22,270 bases of DNA. Origin: an uncultured Chloroflexota bacterium (lineage in GTDB: Bacteria; Chloroflexota; Limnocylindria; Limnocylindrales; Limnocylindraceae). The stretch covers positions 1-22,270 of the forward strand of contig CAJABS010000201.1 in assembly GCA_903938075.1 (NCBI GenBank), in the 5' to 3' direction. The notes beneath the pieces were generated by a model that saw nothing but the letters and a program-made list of their open reading frames with translations, was not told where the DNA came from and searched no databases. The translations under genes and the position numbers were made by a program. This document shows, one piece after another, positions 1 to 6,464 of this stretch (positions within the stretch are counted from its first letter, which is position 1; each line of letters opens with the position of its first letter).

Positions 1-783
1 CTTCACGCGCACCGGAGTGCCGAGATGCCCTTCAAGATCGCGCTGCAGTGCAGCGAGCTCTTCACTTGGCAGTGCGCCAGGCTTTCGCTTCGTGGTGATT
101 GTACCGCGCGCAGCACCGCGAACCGTTGACGCGGCCGCCTCTGCGCCGCGCACTGTCACTGCATCGCGCACAAAGGTGCGCGCAAGCCACGCCTGCTCTG
201 ATTCTGGGAGGCCAACGAGCGCACGCGCATGCCCCTCACTGAGTCGCCCTGCGGCAACTTCGCTCTGTACATCAGTAGAGAGATCAAGCAGTCGCAGCGT
301 GTTTGCGACGGTGGTGCGCGCCTTGCCAGCGATGACGGCAATCTGCTCCTGCGTCAAACCAAACTCATCGGCGAGACGCCGGTAGGCGTGCGCCGTTTCA
401 ATTGGCGACAGGTCGCTGCGCTGAACGTTTTCAATGAGCGCAAGCTCAAGGCGTGATTGATTGCCAACAACACGCACGACGGCGGGAATCGTGCTCTTCC
501 CTGCGAGCTTTGAGGCACGGAAGCGGCGCTCACCTGCAATCAGCGTGTATCCGTTCGGCCCCTCCTCTACGACGACGGGCTGCAGCACGCCATGCTCACG
601 GATGCTCTCGGCGAGTTGTGCCAACTCAGCGGTCGAGAACTCGGTGCGCGGCTGGTACGGGTTCGGCTTGATCTTGCTGAGCGGAATCTCTAGCGCGCCC
701 GCACGCGTAGCGCCCACGGCACTTGCCGCCTCTGGGATCAGTGCACCAAGTCCTCGCCCGAGCCCGGTGGTCTTCTTCGCCAT
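1..783 (-). CDS. parB: Chromosome partitioning protein ParB (3' end cut by window edge)
   Basis: ParB is a CTP-dependent DNA clamp that loads at parS, spreads along neighbouring DNA and works with ParA to segregate the origin region. The frame stays open from the ATG at 783 to base 1, giving 261 residues; the C-terminal dimerisation domain is probably partly missing. Visible features are an N-terminal GLGRGLGALI stretch (residues 7-16) typical of the ParA-contacting end, the nucleotide-binding box GERRFRA (84-90), the ENVQRSDLSPIE box (118-129), and a helix-turn-helix around 143-165 ending in VANTLRLLDL. A purine-rich AAGGGGGGAG lies just before the ATG. It starts 15 bases after the parA stop, so the two form one operon. 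A matching parS site lies upstream of parA. Identification is firm from motifs and context. Confidence 0.96.
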   Translation of the reverse strand, partial: MAKKTTGLGRGLGALIPEAASAVGATRAGALEIPLSKIKPNPYQPRTEFSTAELAQLAESIREHGVLQPVVVEEGPNGYTLIAGERRFRASKLAGKSTIPAVVRVVGNQSRLELALIENVQRSDLSPIETAHAYRRLADEFGLTQEQIAVIAGKARTTVANTLRLLDLSTDVQSEVAAGRLSEGHARALVGLPESEQAWLARTFVRDAVTVRGAEAAASTVRGAARGTITTKRKPGALPSEELAALQRDLEGHLGTPVRVK

Positions 784-798
784 GCTCCCCCCTTATTA

Positions 799-1620
799 CT
801 AGCTGGCGCCTACAGGGGTTCCGTTGAACACCCGGGCATCGAATTCTGCTGCAGCCTGTGCGTACGATTCGGCACCCGAGGTGCCTGGTGCGTAACTCCG
901 GATCGCAATCCCGTGGCTTGGCGCCTCCGCCAAGCGTACCGAACGCGGCACGCGGGCTCGATAGACCAGATCACCGAAGTGGCTCTCCACCTCGCGCACC
1001 ACGTCACTGCCAAGTTTCGTGCGGGGATCAAGCATGGTCAAGAGGAGGCCATTCACCTGCAGGGCGGGATTGAGGCGCTCGCGCACGAGGCGGATCGTAG
1101 CCATGAGCTGCGAGAGCCCCTCAAGGGCGTAGTACTCGCACTGCACGGGCACAAGCACCCCATCAGCGATTGCGAGGGCGCTTACCGTGACCAGGCCAAG
1201 CGACGGCGGGGTGTCAACGAGGATCACCTCAGCGTCCCCGGCCTGCCTCAGGCCCGCTGCAAGCTGGCGCTCGCCGCTCTCATCACCCGTTGCGAGCTCA
1301 ACATCGATCCCCGCGAGGTCAGCGGAGCCCGGGATAAGCATGAGGTTCGGAATTGAGGTTGGCTGAGCGAGTTCTACGGCGGGGCGACGCCCCACGAGGA
1401 GGTCGTAGGCGGTCGGCGCCCCCTCTGGGAGGGTGAATCCGAGGCCACTGGTGAGGTTTCGCTGGGGATCAAGGTCGACCACGAGCACGCGGCGCCCAGA
1501 ATTGGCAAGCTCAGCGGCGAGATTCAGCACGGTGGTGGTCTTACCGACCCCACCCTTTTGGTTCGCACACACGATGATTGGCGCGTGGGATCCGGCAGGG
1601 TGCTGGGTGGTGGTATTCAC
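799..1620 (-). CDS. parA: Chromosome partitioning ATPase ParA (Soj family)
   Basis: ParA is a deviant Walker ATPase that binds nucleoid DNA as an ATP dimer and drives ParB-parS complexes apart. From the chosen GTG at 1620 the protein has 273 residues, close to the Soj family size. The deviant Walker A KGGVGKTT is at 22-29, followed by VLVVDLDPQ (Walker A' region) and ILVDTPPS (Walker B). The open frame continues upstream to an ATG at 1710, but that extension would translate the parS site and is not Soj-like. The GTG lies six bases after a TGCTACGAT extended -10 element, suggesting a leaderless message. AGGAG is present but only one base from the GTG, too close for a normal ribosome binding site. 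ATPase identity is firm; the exact start is an inference. Confidence 0.95.
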   Translation of the reverse strand: MNTTTQHPAGSHAPIIVCANQKGGVGKTTTVLNLAAELANSGRRVLVVDLDPQRNLTSGLGFTLPEGAPTAYDLLVGRRPAVELAQPTSIPNLMLIPGSADLAGIDVELATGDESGERQLAAGLRQAGDAEVILVDTPPSLGLVTVSALAIADGVLVPVQCEYYALEGLSQLMATIRLVRERLNPALQVNGLLLTMLDPRTKLGSDVVREVESHFGDLVYRARVPRSVRLAEAPSHGIAIRSYAPGTSGAESYAQAAAEFDARVFNGTPVGAS

Positions 1621-1626
1621 GCTCCT

Positions 1627-1635
1627 ATCGTAGCA
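1627..1635 (-). promoter_or_regulatory. Extended -10 promoter element of parAB, probably leaderless
   Basis: Read on the minus strand this is TGCTACGAT, matching the extended -10 pattern TGnTAnnnT. Six bases (AGGAGC) separate it from the GTG start at 1620, so transcription would begin at or next to the start codon. No convincing -35 element is visible about 17 bases upstream, which extended -10 promoters can tolerate. This is an inference from pattern and spacing. Confidence 0.5.
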
Positions 1636-1666
1636 GGAGGGGGCTACGGAGGGGTTTTGGGGGCCA

Positions 1667-1682
1667 TGTTTCACGTGGAACA
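1667..1682. promoter_or_regulatory. parS: parS centromere-like site
   Basis: The minus strand reads TGTTCCACGTGAAACA, a full match to the widely conserved bacterial parS consensus TGTTNCACGTGAAACA. ParB recognises this palindrome as its loading site. It lies in the divergent region between parA and mreD, 34 bases from the parA -10 element and 42 bases from the mreD -10 element. Its presence next to parAB supports an origin-proximal location. Confidence 0.95.
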
Positions 1683-1724
1683 CCAGGGTCCTGGCGAGGG
1701 GGTGCGCCAAGGCGGCTGCGGGGG

Positions 1725-1730
1725 TATCCT
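1725..1730 (+). promoter_or_regulatory. -10 element before mreD, probably leaderless
   Basis: TATCCT matches the TAnnnT core of a sigma-70-type -10 element and lies exactly six bases (GAAGGT) before the mreD ATG at 1737. That spacing puts the transcript start at about the A of the ATG, so the mreD-PBP2-rodA message would be leaderless. No clear -35 hexamer is visible. The spacing is identical to that at parA and murA. Confidence 0.5.
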
Positions 1731-1736
1731 GAAGGT

Positions 1737-2216
1737 ATGACCAAGCGCATCGGTTACGTGCTCGGAATCGTGCTCGCCGCCCTTATCCAGGCGCGGCTGC
1801 TGCCCGAGTTTGACCTGGAACGTGCGATCAACCTACCAATCGTACTACTGATTGTTACAGCCTCAGCGGAGCGGCGTAGCCTCGTGCTGGTAGCTGCCAC
1901 CGTGGCCGGCTTGACGATCGACACGGTGTTGTTGCGCCCACTCGGCTTAACCAGCCTTGCAATGATCGCCGGCGTGCTGGTAGCGAGCCAGATTCGAGGC
2001 GCTGGGGATGCCCTGTTGCCCAAGCGCTTCGCAGCACTCCTCTTTGGCCTGGCAGCGAGCAGCCTCACGATCCTCCTGCTGAGTAGCGGCGGGGCTAATC
2101 GGATCGGGGAAAACGCGTTCGCGCTTGTCGCGAACCTTTTGCTCGGCGGCGCTTTGGCGGCGTTCGGGCAGCGCCGACGCAGGGGCTACCAGTTCGACCA
2201 AACACTCCGCGGGTAA
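1737..2216 (+). CDS. mreD: Rod shape-determining protein MreD-like membrane protein
   Basis: MreD is a polytopic inner-membrane partner of MreC, MreB, RodA and PBP2 in the elongation complex. The 159-residue product is strongly hydrophobic, with about five predicted membrane segments: roughly residues 5-18, 30-45, 50-65, 70-85 and 105-150 (the last perhaps two). It has an Asp followed by a PLG turn (IDTVLLRPLGL) typical of MreD, and ends in an Arg-rich tail. Sequence conservation in this family is low, so the call leans on size, topology and its place directly before PBP2 and rodA. The ATG at 1737 is chosen because the longer open frame runs back through the parS region. No mreC lies next to it, which is unusual. 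It is the first gene of a three-gene elongation operon. Confidence 0.75.
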   Translation: MTKRIGYVLGIVLAALIQARLLPEFDLERAINLPIVLLIVTASAERRSLVLVAATVAGLTIDTVLLRPLGLTSLAMIAGVLVASQIRGAGDALLPKRFAALLFGLAASSLTILLLSSGGANRIGENAFALVANLLLGGALAAFGQRRRRGYQFDQTLRG

Positions 2217-2225
2217 CACCAGAAC

Positions 2226-4148
2226 ATGACAACCCCTCAGATTTACCCCGGCGGCGGCGGACCAAGTGAACGAGAGGTTCGTCGACGTCGCCCCCTACGA
2301 TTCTTTGCCGCCGCACTCGTTGTTCTTCTCACGTTTGGCGGGCTCGGTGGGCGCTTGATGCTCATTCAGTTTGGCGCGACAACGTCGTCGGGCCCAACGA
2401 CTGTAGTTGCGCGCGGCCACCGCATCGTTGAAGAGATCATCACGCCAGCGCGAGGCCTAGTGCTGGATCGCGGCGGACGCGTCCTTGCAAAAAACATTGC
2501 CGTGTACGCAGTGCAGATTCGGCCAGGAGACCTCTCCCTCACGGTACGTGCGCAAGTTGTGAAAACGCTCGGAGAGATCCTCAACATGGATCCAGTGCGC
2601 ATCATCACACTGCTTGATCGCAGCACTGGCTCGTTGTGGGAACCGATTCGTATCGCGAACAACGTCAACGAGCGCGCAGCACGGTTGATCAACGAAGAGC
2701 ACGCCAGTTTGCCTGGTGTTGAAACGATTGTTGAATCCCGACGCGTCTACCCGTATGGAACGCTGATCAGCCACATCGTTGGATACGTCGGCCGAATTGA
2801 TGGTGTTGAGGCGAGCACACTTGCACCAGCCGGATACACCGTCGTTGATTTCATTGGACGCGCAGGTGTAGAGGCGAGCTATGAAGAGGCTCTGCGTGGC
2901 ACGCCAGGCATTCGCCAGGTTGAGGTTGATGCAAAGGGTCGATTGGTGCGCATCCTTGGCGTGACGAAGCCACCAGTTAATGGAGCATCACTAACCCTCA
3001 CCATCGACATTGATGCACAGCGGCGCGCAACAACCGCACTGGAGTGGGGGCTCAAGAGTGCGCGCACACAGGAGGGTGTCGTTGCGTCAATGAATCCGCA
3101 GAACGGCGAGATCATCGCGATGGCGTCACTACCCACCTACGACAACAACGATTTCTCTGCAGGGATCAGCAACGCCAAGTATCAGAAATATCTTGCAAAC
3201 AAATACTCACCGCTGTTGAACCACGCGGTCGGCTCGTACTTCCCGCCAGGGAGTACGTATAAGCTCGTCACATTCTCCTGTGCCCTCGACTTCAATCTTG
3301 TGACGCCGTCGACAAGATTCCAATCCACCGCGTATCTCGAAGTCGATGGAGAGAAGTTTTATGAGTGGAATCGTGCGGGATTTGGCCGAACGCTAACGCC
3401 ATCCGACGCGTATTCGTGGAGCTCCAACGTTGTGACATTCCAACTCGCACGACTGATCAAGATTGATCGACTCGCAAGCTGTGGTCGACAGTGGGGCTTC
3501 GGCGCACCGTCCGGCATTGATCTGCCGAGTGAGATCTCTGGCCTCGTCCCCGATCAAGCATGGGCGCGCTCCACGATTAACCGCGGTCTCTACAACGCAG
3601 AGGTGTTGCAATCAGCACAAGGTCAGGGATACGACTTGGTCACACCGATCCAAGTGCTCAACTCATTTGCGGCACTTGCCAACAGTGGAACGCTGTGGCG
3701 ACCACACGTTGTGTTGAGCATCACACACGCAGATGGAAGCATCACGCCGATCACACCAGTGGTTAACGGTGAAGTGGGAATGAGGGAGTCGACCTATCGC
3801 GAGATGCGCCTTGCTGGGCGCAAGATGGCACTGAACCCTGGGCCATCACAAGGGATCTCGCGCATGCCGCTCTTTGTCTCCGCCAAGAGCGGTACCGCGC
3901 AATACGGTGTTCGCGACTACCTTGGCCGATTGCCGTATCACAACTGGATGGGTGGATTTGTCGCCCCCACCAACGACTGGTCGAAAGACGATTCCGAATT
4001 TGCCTACGTCGTCTTCATGCATGGAACAAACACTGCGGGGAATGCGGCGAAAGAGGTGACGAAGTACTACCTGCAGCTGCAGTTTGATTTGAAGCGGGAC
4101 TATCGCACCCCAGCATTCTTGGCACGCGGGAACTTCTTCGGTGAATAG
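2226..4148 (+). CDS. mrdA: Penicillin-binding protein 2 (class B transpeptidase, MrdA)
   Basis: Class B PBPs cross-link peptidoglycan on the outer face of the membrane; PBP2 serves the elongation complex with RodA. The 640-residue protein has a short Arg-rich cytoplasmic N-terminus (REVRRRRPLR) and one membrane anchor at about 27-45. The pedestal/dimerisation domain begins with TPARGLVLDRGGRVLA and includes VGYVGRIDG and FIGRAGVEASYEE. All three catalytic motifs of the transpeptidase domain are present: S343-T-Y-K346 (within PPGSTYK), S399-S-N401 and K554-S-G-T557. Length is normal for PBP2. It begins 9 bases after the mreD stop with no clear Shine-Dalgarno sequence, and its last 8 bases overlap rodA. 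Context (mreD, rodA) favours PBP2 over the division enzyme PBP3/FtsI. Confidence 0.94.
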   Translation: MTTPQIYPGGGGPSEREVRRRRPLRFFAAALVVLLTFGGLGGRLMLIQFGATTSSGPTTVVARGHRIVEEIITPARGLVLDRGGRVLAKNIAVYAVQIRPGDLSLTVRAQVVKTLGEILNMDPVRIITLLDRSTGSLWEPIRIANNVNERAARLINEEHASLPGVETIVESRRVYPYGTLISHIVGYVGRIDGVEASTLAPAGYTVVDFIGRAGVEASYEEALRGTPGIRQVEVDAKGRLVRILGVTKPPVNGASLTLTIDIDAQRRATTALEWGLKSARTQEGVVASMNPQNGEIIAMASLPTYDNNDFSAGISNAKYQKYLANKYSPLLNHAVGSYFPPGSTYKLVTFSCALDFNLVTPSTRFQSTAYLEVDGEKFYEWNRAGFGRTLTPSDAYSWSSNVVTFQLARLIKIDRLASCGRQWGFGAPSGIDLPSEISGLVPDQAWARSTINRGLYNAEVLQSAQGQGYDLVTPIQVLNSFAALANSGTLWRPHVVLSITHADGSITPITPVVNGEVGMRESTYREMRLAGRKMALNPGPSQGISRMPLFVSAKSGTAQYGVRDYLGRLPYHNWMGGFVAPTNDWSKDDSEFAYVVFMHGTNTAGNAAKEVTKYYLQLQFDLKRDYRTPAFLARGNFFGE

Positions 4149-5268
4149 GCTCGACTCACCGCTCGGCTCCGCTCTTCGCCGTGTGGACTGGATCGCTGTC
4201 GCGGCGGTCGGCCTCCTCGCGCTCACTGGAGTCGGCATGGCCTGGCTCAATGCACGGAGCTATGGGCAAGAGTTGCTCACACCGAGTTCGCTCTTCGTGC
4301 GCTCGTTGACCTGGGTGGCGCTCTCCATCGCTGTCTATATCGTCACAACGCTTGTGAACTGGCGCTGGGTCCGCACCTTTGCCTGGCCACTCTACGCCGC
4401 GAACATTCTGCTGCTCATCATCACGCTGGTATACGGCGTCGACTCCGGCGGCAACAATCGAGCAATTGCAATCTTTGGGCTCACCATTCAGTCCAGCGAG
4501 CTCAGCAAGATCTTGACGTTGGTCGCGATCTCGACCGCACTGACGCGTACGGATCGAGCCAGCGGTGGGCTACAGGACCTGGTCTTGGCGGGCGCGATCG
4601 TCGCGCCACCCTTCCTGCTCGTTGTGGCGCAGCCCGACCTCGGCACGGCACTGGTCCTCATGGCAGCACTCTTCGGCGCCCTCTTCCTCTCTGGCGTTGC
4701 GACGCGCTGGGTCGCCGCCCTGGCGAGCCTGGTTGCCCTCGGCGCCGCTCTGGCGTGGGTCGTGGTGCTGGCGGATTATCAGAAGGAGCGACTCCTCGCC
4801 TTCATTGACCCGAACGCAGACCCCGCCGGACCCAAATACCAGCTCCTGCGCTCACTCGACGCAATCAGGGGAGGTGGCCTCTTTGGCGCAGGGGCCGATG
4901 GCACCTCCATCCTGACCCCGCTCCCCGTACAAGAGAGCGACTTTGTCTTTGCGGCCCTCGTCCGTGCGTTTGGTGCGATGGGTGGCCTCTTTGTGATCCT
5001 TTTGCTCGCAATCCTCGTCGGGCGCCTGGTATGGCACGCCTGGACCTCGACCGATGAGTTCGGGGTGATCTTTGCCGGCGGAATGGCCACCGTCATCCTC
5101 TTCCAAACCTTTGTGAATATTGGAATGAACCTGGGCGTTGCCCCGATCACGGGGATCACGCTGCCATTTGTGAGCTATGGCGGCGCCTCTGCCGTCTCGC
5201 TCGCCTTCGGTCTCGCCCTGGTGCAGAGCCACCGGGTACACGACGGGGGCTCATCCCCGCTCATGTAA
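4141..5268 (+). CDS. rodA: SEDS glycosyltransferase RodA (FtsW/RodA/SpoVE family)
   Basis: RodA polymerises lipid II into glycan strands and works as a pair with PBP2. The 375-residue product is a multi-pass membrane protein with about ten hydrophobic segments. Family motifs in order are IQSSELSKI (usually QPSE.K), QPDLGTAL, DPNADPAGPKYQ..S..AI..GGLFG, the loop PVQESDFVFA with D267 at the position of the essential Asp, and GVAPITGITLPFVSYGG. Start is GTG at 4141 overlapping the PBP2 stop by 8 bases, implying translational coupling. The loop differs from the usual PExHTDFIFA..EE pattern: Pro-Val-Gln-Glu-Ser precedes the Asp and the following Glu pair is replaced by Val-Arg. RodA rather than FtsW is inferred from the PBP2 neighbour. 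Confidence 0.92.
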   Translation: MNRLDSPLGSALRRVDWIAVAAVGLLALTGVGMAWLNARSYGQELLTPSSLFVRSLTWVALSIAVYIVTTLVNWRWVRTFAWPLYAANILLLIITLVYGVDSGGNNRAIAIFGLTIQSSELSKILTLVAISTALTRTDRASGGLQDLVLAGAIVAPPFLLVVAQPDLGTALVLMAALFGALFLSGVATRWVAALASLVALGAALAWVVVLADYQKERLLAFIDPNADPAGPKYQLLRSLDAIRGGGLFGAGADGTSILTPLPVQESDFVFAALVRAFGAMGGLFVILLLAILVGRLVWHAWTSTDEFGVIFAGGMATVILFQTFVNIGMNLGVAPITGITLPFVSYGGASAVSLAFGLALVQSHRVHDGGSSPLM

Positions 5269-5281
5269 CAATAGAGCGCGG

Positions 5282-5310
5282 TTGACGCGGGAGAGCCCTG
5301 ATCGTAGACT
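5282..5310 (+). promoter_or_regulatory. Sigma-70-type promoter of rplU-rpmA
   Basis: TTGACG (5282-5287) and TAGACT (5305-5310) are separated by exactly 17 bases. This is the best -35/-10 pair I found in the window, in the 131-base gap between rodA and rplU. Transcription would start near 5317, leaving an untranslated leader of roughly 80 bases before rplU. Confidence 0.65.
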
Positions 5311-5318
5311 TCCCCTCC

Positions 5319-5367
5319 CGCGACTGACCCGTCCGTCAGCCCGCGACCGCCCAGCAGGCGCCGCCTG
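5319..5367 (+). promoter_or_regulatory. Structured 5' leader of rplU (two hairpins)
   Basis: Two stem-loops lie between the predicted transcript start and the rplU ATG. The first pairs CTGAC (5324-5328) with GTCAG (5335-5339) around a six-base loop and can extend through flanking CGCG arms at 5319-5322 and 5342-5345. The second pairs CAGGC (5355-5359) with GCCTG (5363-5367). A position before rplU resembles that of known L21 autoregulatory leaders, but I cannot match it to that family by eye. No poly-T run follows, so it is not a simple terminator. Confidence 0.4.
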
Positions 5368-5399
5368 TACGGCGCACAGACAGTAAGGACAGGGGAACC

Positions 5400-5945
5400 A
5401 TGTACGCAGTCATCGAGACCGGTGGAAAGCAGTATCGAGTGGAGCTCGGCAGCGAGCTGCACGTTGAGTTGACCGGCGCTACCCCAGGGAGCGAGATCTC
5501 GTTCGACCGCATCCTTCTTGTGCGCACCGACTCCACCACCGAGATCGGCACCCCAGTAGTTGCGGGCGCGAAGGTCACCGCAACGGTGCTTGGCCAGGAG
5601 CGCGGACCAAAGACGATCAGCTTTAAGTACCGACCGAAGGCGCGTAGCCGCATCACCAAGGGGCACCGCCAGGAACTTCACCTCATTAAGGTCACCGAAG
5701 TTGCCGTGAACGGCACGAGCGCGAAGGCGCTCTACGAAGCCGGTGCTGCAGATCGCGCCAAGGCGCAGGCAGCTGCTGCCGCAGTCGCCGCCGATAAGGC
5801 GAAGGCCGATGCCGCAGTCGCCGCAACGTTGAAGGTTGGCGCGCCAACCGAAACGAAGGCAGCGAAGAAGCCTGCCGCAAAGAAGCCAGCAACCGCAAAG
5901 CCAGCAGCGAAGAGCGCCGACACGTCGGCCGCCGACGCCGAGTAA
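5400..5945 (+). CDS. rplU: 50S ribosomal protein L21 with long C-terminal tail
   Basis: L21 is a 23S rRNA-binding protein of the large subunit. Residues 1 to about 101 form the normal L21 domain, starting MYAVIETGGKQYRV and containing the FKYRPKARSRITKGHRQ rRNA-binding segment. The family is usually about 100-105 residues; this protein has 181. The extra 80 residues are almost entirely Ala, Lys, Asp, Pro and Thr, with Lys/Ala/Pro repeats (AAKKPAAKKPATAKPAAK) resembling histone H1-like tails, and an acidic end. The tail is in frame and ends in a proper TAA 30 bases before rpmA, so it is not read-through into the next gene. AGGGGAACC precedes the ATG. It has its own predicted promoter and leader. 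Confidence 0.97.
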   Translation: MYAVIETGGKQYRVELGSELHVELTGATPGSEISFDRILLVRTDSTTEIGTPVVAGAKVTATVLGQERGPKTISFKYRPKARSRITKGHRQELHLIKVTEVAVNGTSAKALYEAGAADRAKAQAAAAAVAADKAKADAAVAATLKVGAPTETKAAKKPAAKKPATAKPAAKSADTSAADAE

Positions 5946-5963
5946 CGCAGCGAACGCTGAGAG

Positions 5964-5969
5964 AAGGAG
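5964..5969 (+). promoter_or_regulatory. Ribosome binding site of rpmA
   Basis: AAGGAG lies six bases before the rpmA ATG at 5976. It fixes this start, and L27 begins directly with MAHKKAGG, so there is no cleavable N-terminal extension of the Firmicutes type. Confidence 0.8.
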
Positions 5970-5975
5970 ACCACC

Positions 5976-6239
5976 ATGGCACACAAAAAGGCAGGCGGAA
6001 GTGTTCGCAACGGACGCGATAGCGCTGGTCAGCGCCTTGGCGTGAAGGTTGGCGACGGCCAGAAGATCAACGCTGGCGGCATCATCGTGCGACAGCACGG
6101 CACCACCTTCGCCGCAGGGCGCGGTGTTGGCCTCGGCAGCGACTACACCATCTATGCAACCGTCACCGGCACGGTGAAGTTTGACCACGCGTCGCGCACG
6201 AAGAAGCGCGTCAACGTTGTCGCTTCACCAGACGCCTAG
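5976..6239 (+). CDS. rpmA: 50S ribosomal protein L27
   Basis: L27 sits near the peptidyl-transferase centre, and its flexible N-terminus reaches toward the tRNA ends. The 87-residue protein has the invariant MAHKKAGGSVRNGRDSAGQR start, the GGIIVRQ(H)GTTF core and AGRGVGLGSDYTIYA. Size is normal. It follows rplU by 30 bases, the standard L21-L27 pairing in bacteria. The usual third partner obgE does not follow; rpmE does. Confidence 0.98.
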   Translation: MAHKKAGGSVRNGRDSAGQRLGVKVGDGQKINAGGIIVRQHGTTFAAGRGVGLGSDYTIYATVTGTVKFDHASRTKKRVNVVASPDA

Positions 6240-6249
6240 AGAGTCGCTG

Positions 6250-6459
6250 ATGAAGCCAGAGATTCATCCCAAGTACAACACCATCGAAATTACGTGCCTC
6301 GCATGCAGCACGAAGTTCTCGATCGGCTCGACGCGAACCAGCGAGCTCAAGACGGAAGTCTGCTCGAACTGCCATCCGTTCTTTACGGGGAAGCAGCTGA
6401 TTCTCGACACGGCCGGTCAGGTCGAGCGCTTCCAGAAGCGCCTCGGTCGCTCGCGCTGA
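6250..6459 (+). CDS. rpmE: 50S ribosomal protein L31, zinc-binding form
   Basis: L31 bridges the large and small subunits. The 69-residue product starts MKPEIHPKYNTIEITC and carries four Cys (C16, C19, C38, C41) that form the zinc site of the C+ type, followed by HPFFTGKQ, a family signature. The ATG at 6250 is ten bases after the rpmA stop. The next gene starts six bases after its stop. Linkage of rpmE to a DUF1385 gene and prfA is also seen in Firmicutes and Chloroflexota. Confidence 0.97.
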   Translation: MKPEIHPKYNTIEITCLACSTKFSIGSTRTSELKTEVCSNCHPFFTGKQLILDTAGQVERFQKRLGRSR

Positions 6460-6464
6460 TCTTC

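Noticed and set aside
1621..1710. N-terminal extension of parA to an ATG at 1710
   Set aside because: It would translate the parS site and adds 30 residues with no Soj similarity; the GTG at 1620 gives a normal protein length and follows a promoter-like element.
5175..6188. 337-codon minus-strand open frame across rplU and rpmA with many Cys and Gly
   Set aside because: The composition is the mirror of the Ala-rich L21 tail codons; it lies antisense to ribosomal protein genes and has no ribosome binding site or family resemblance.
6294..6464. Longer start for the DUF1385 gene overlapping rpmE
   Set aside because: The added residues are an out-of-frame reading of L31; ATG 6465 lies directly after the rpmE stop and gives a normal N-terminus.
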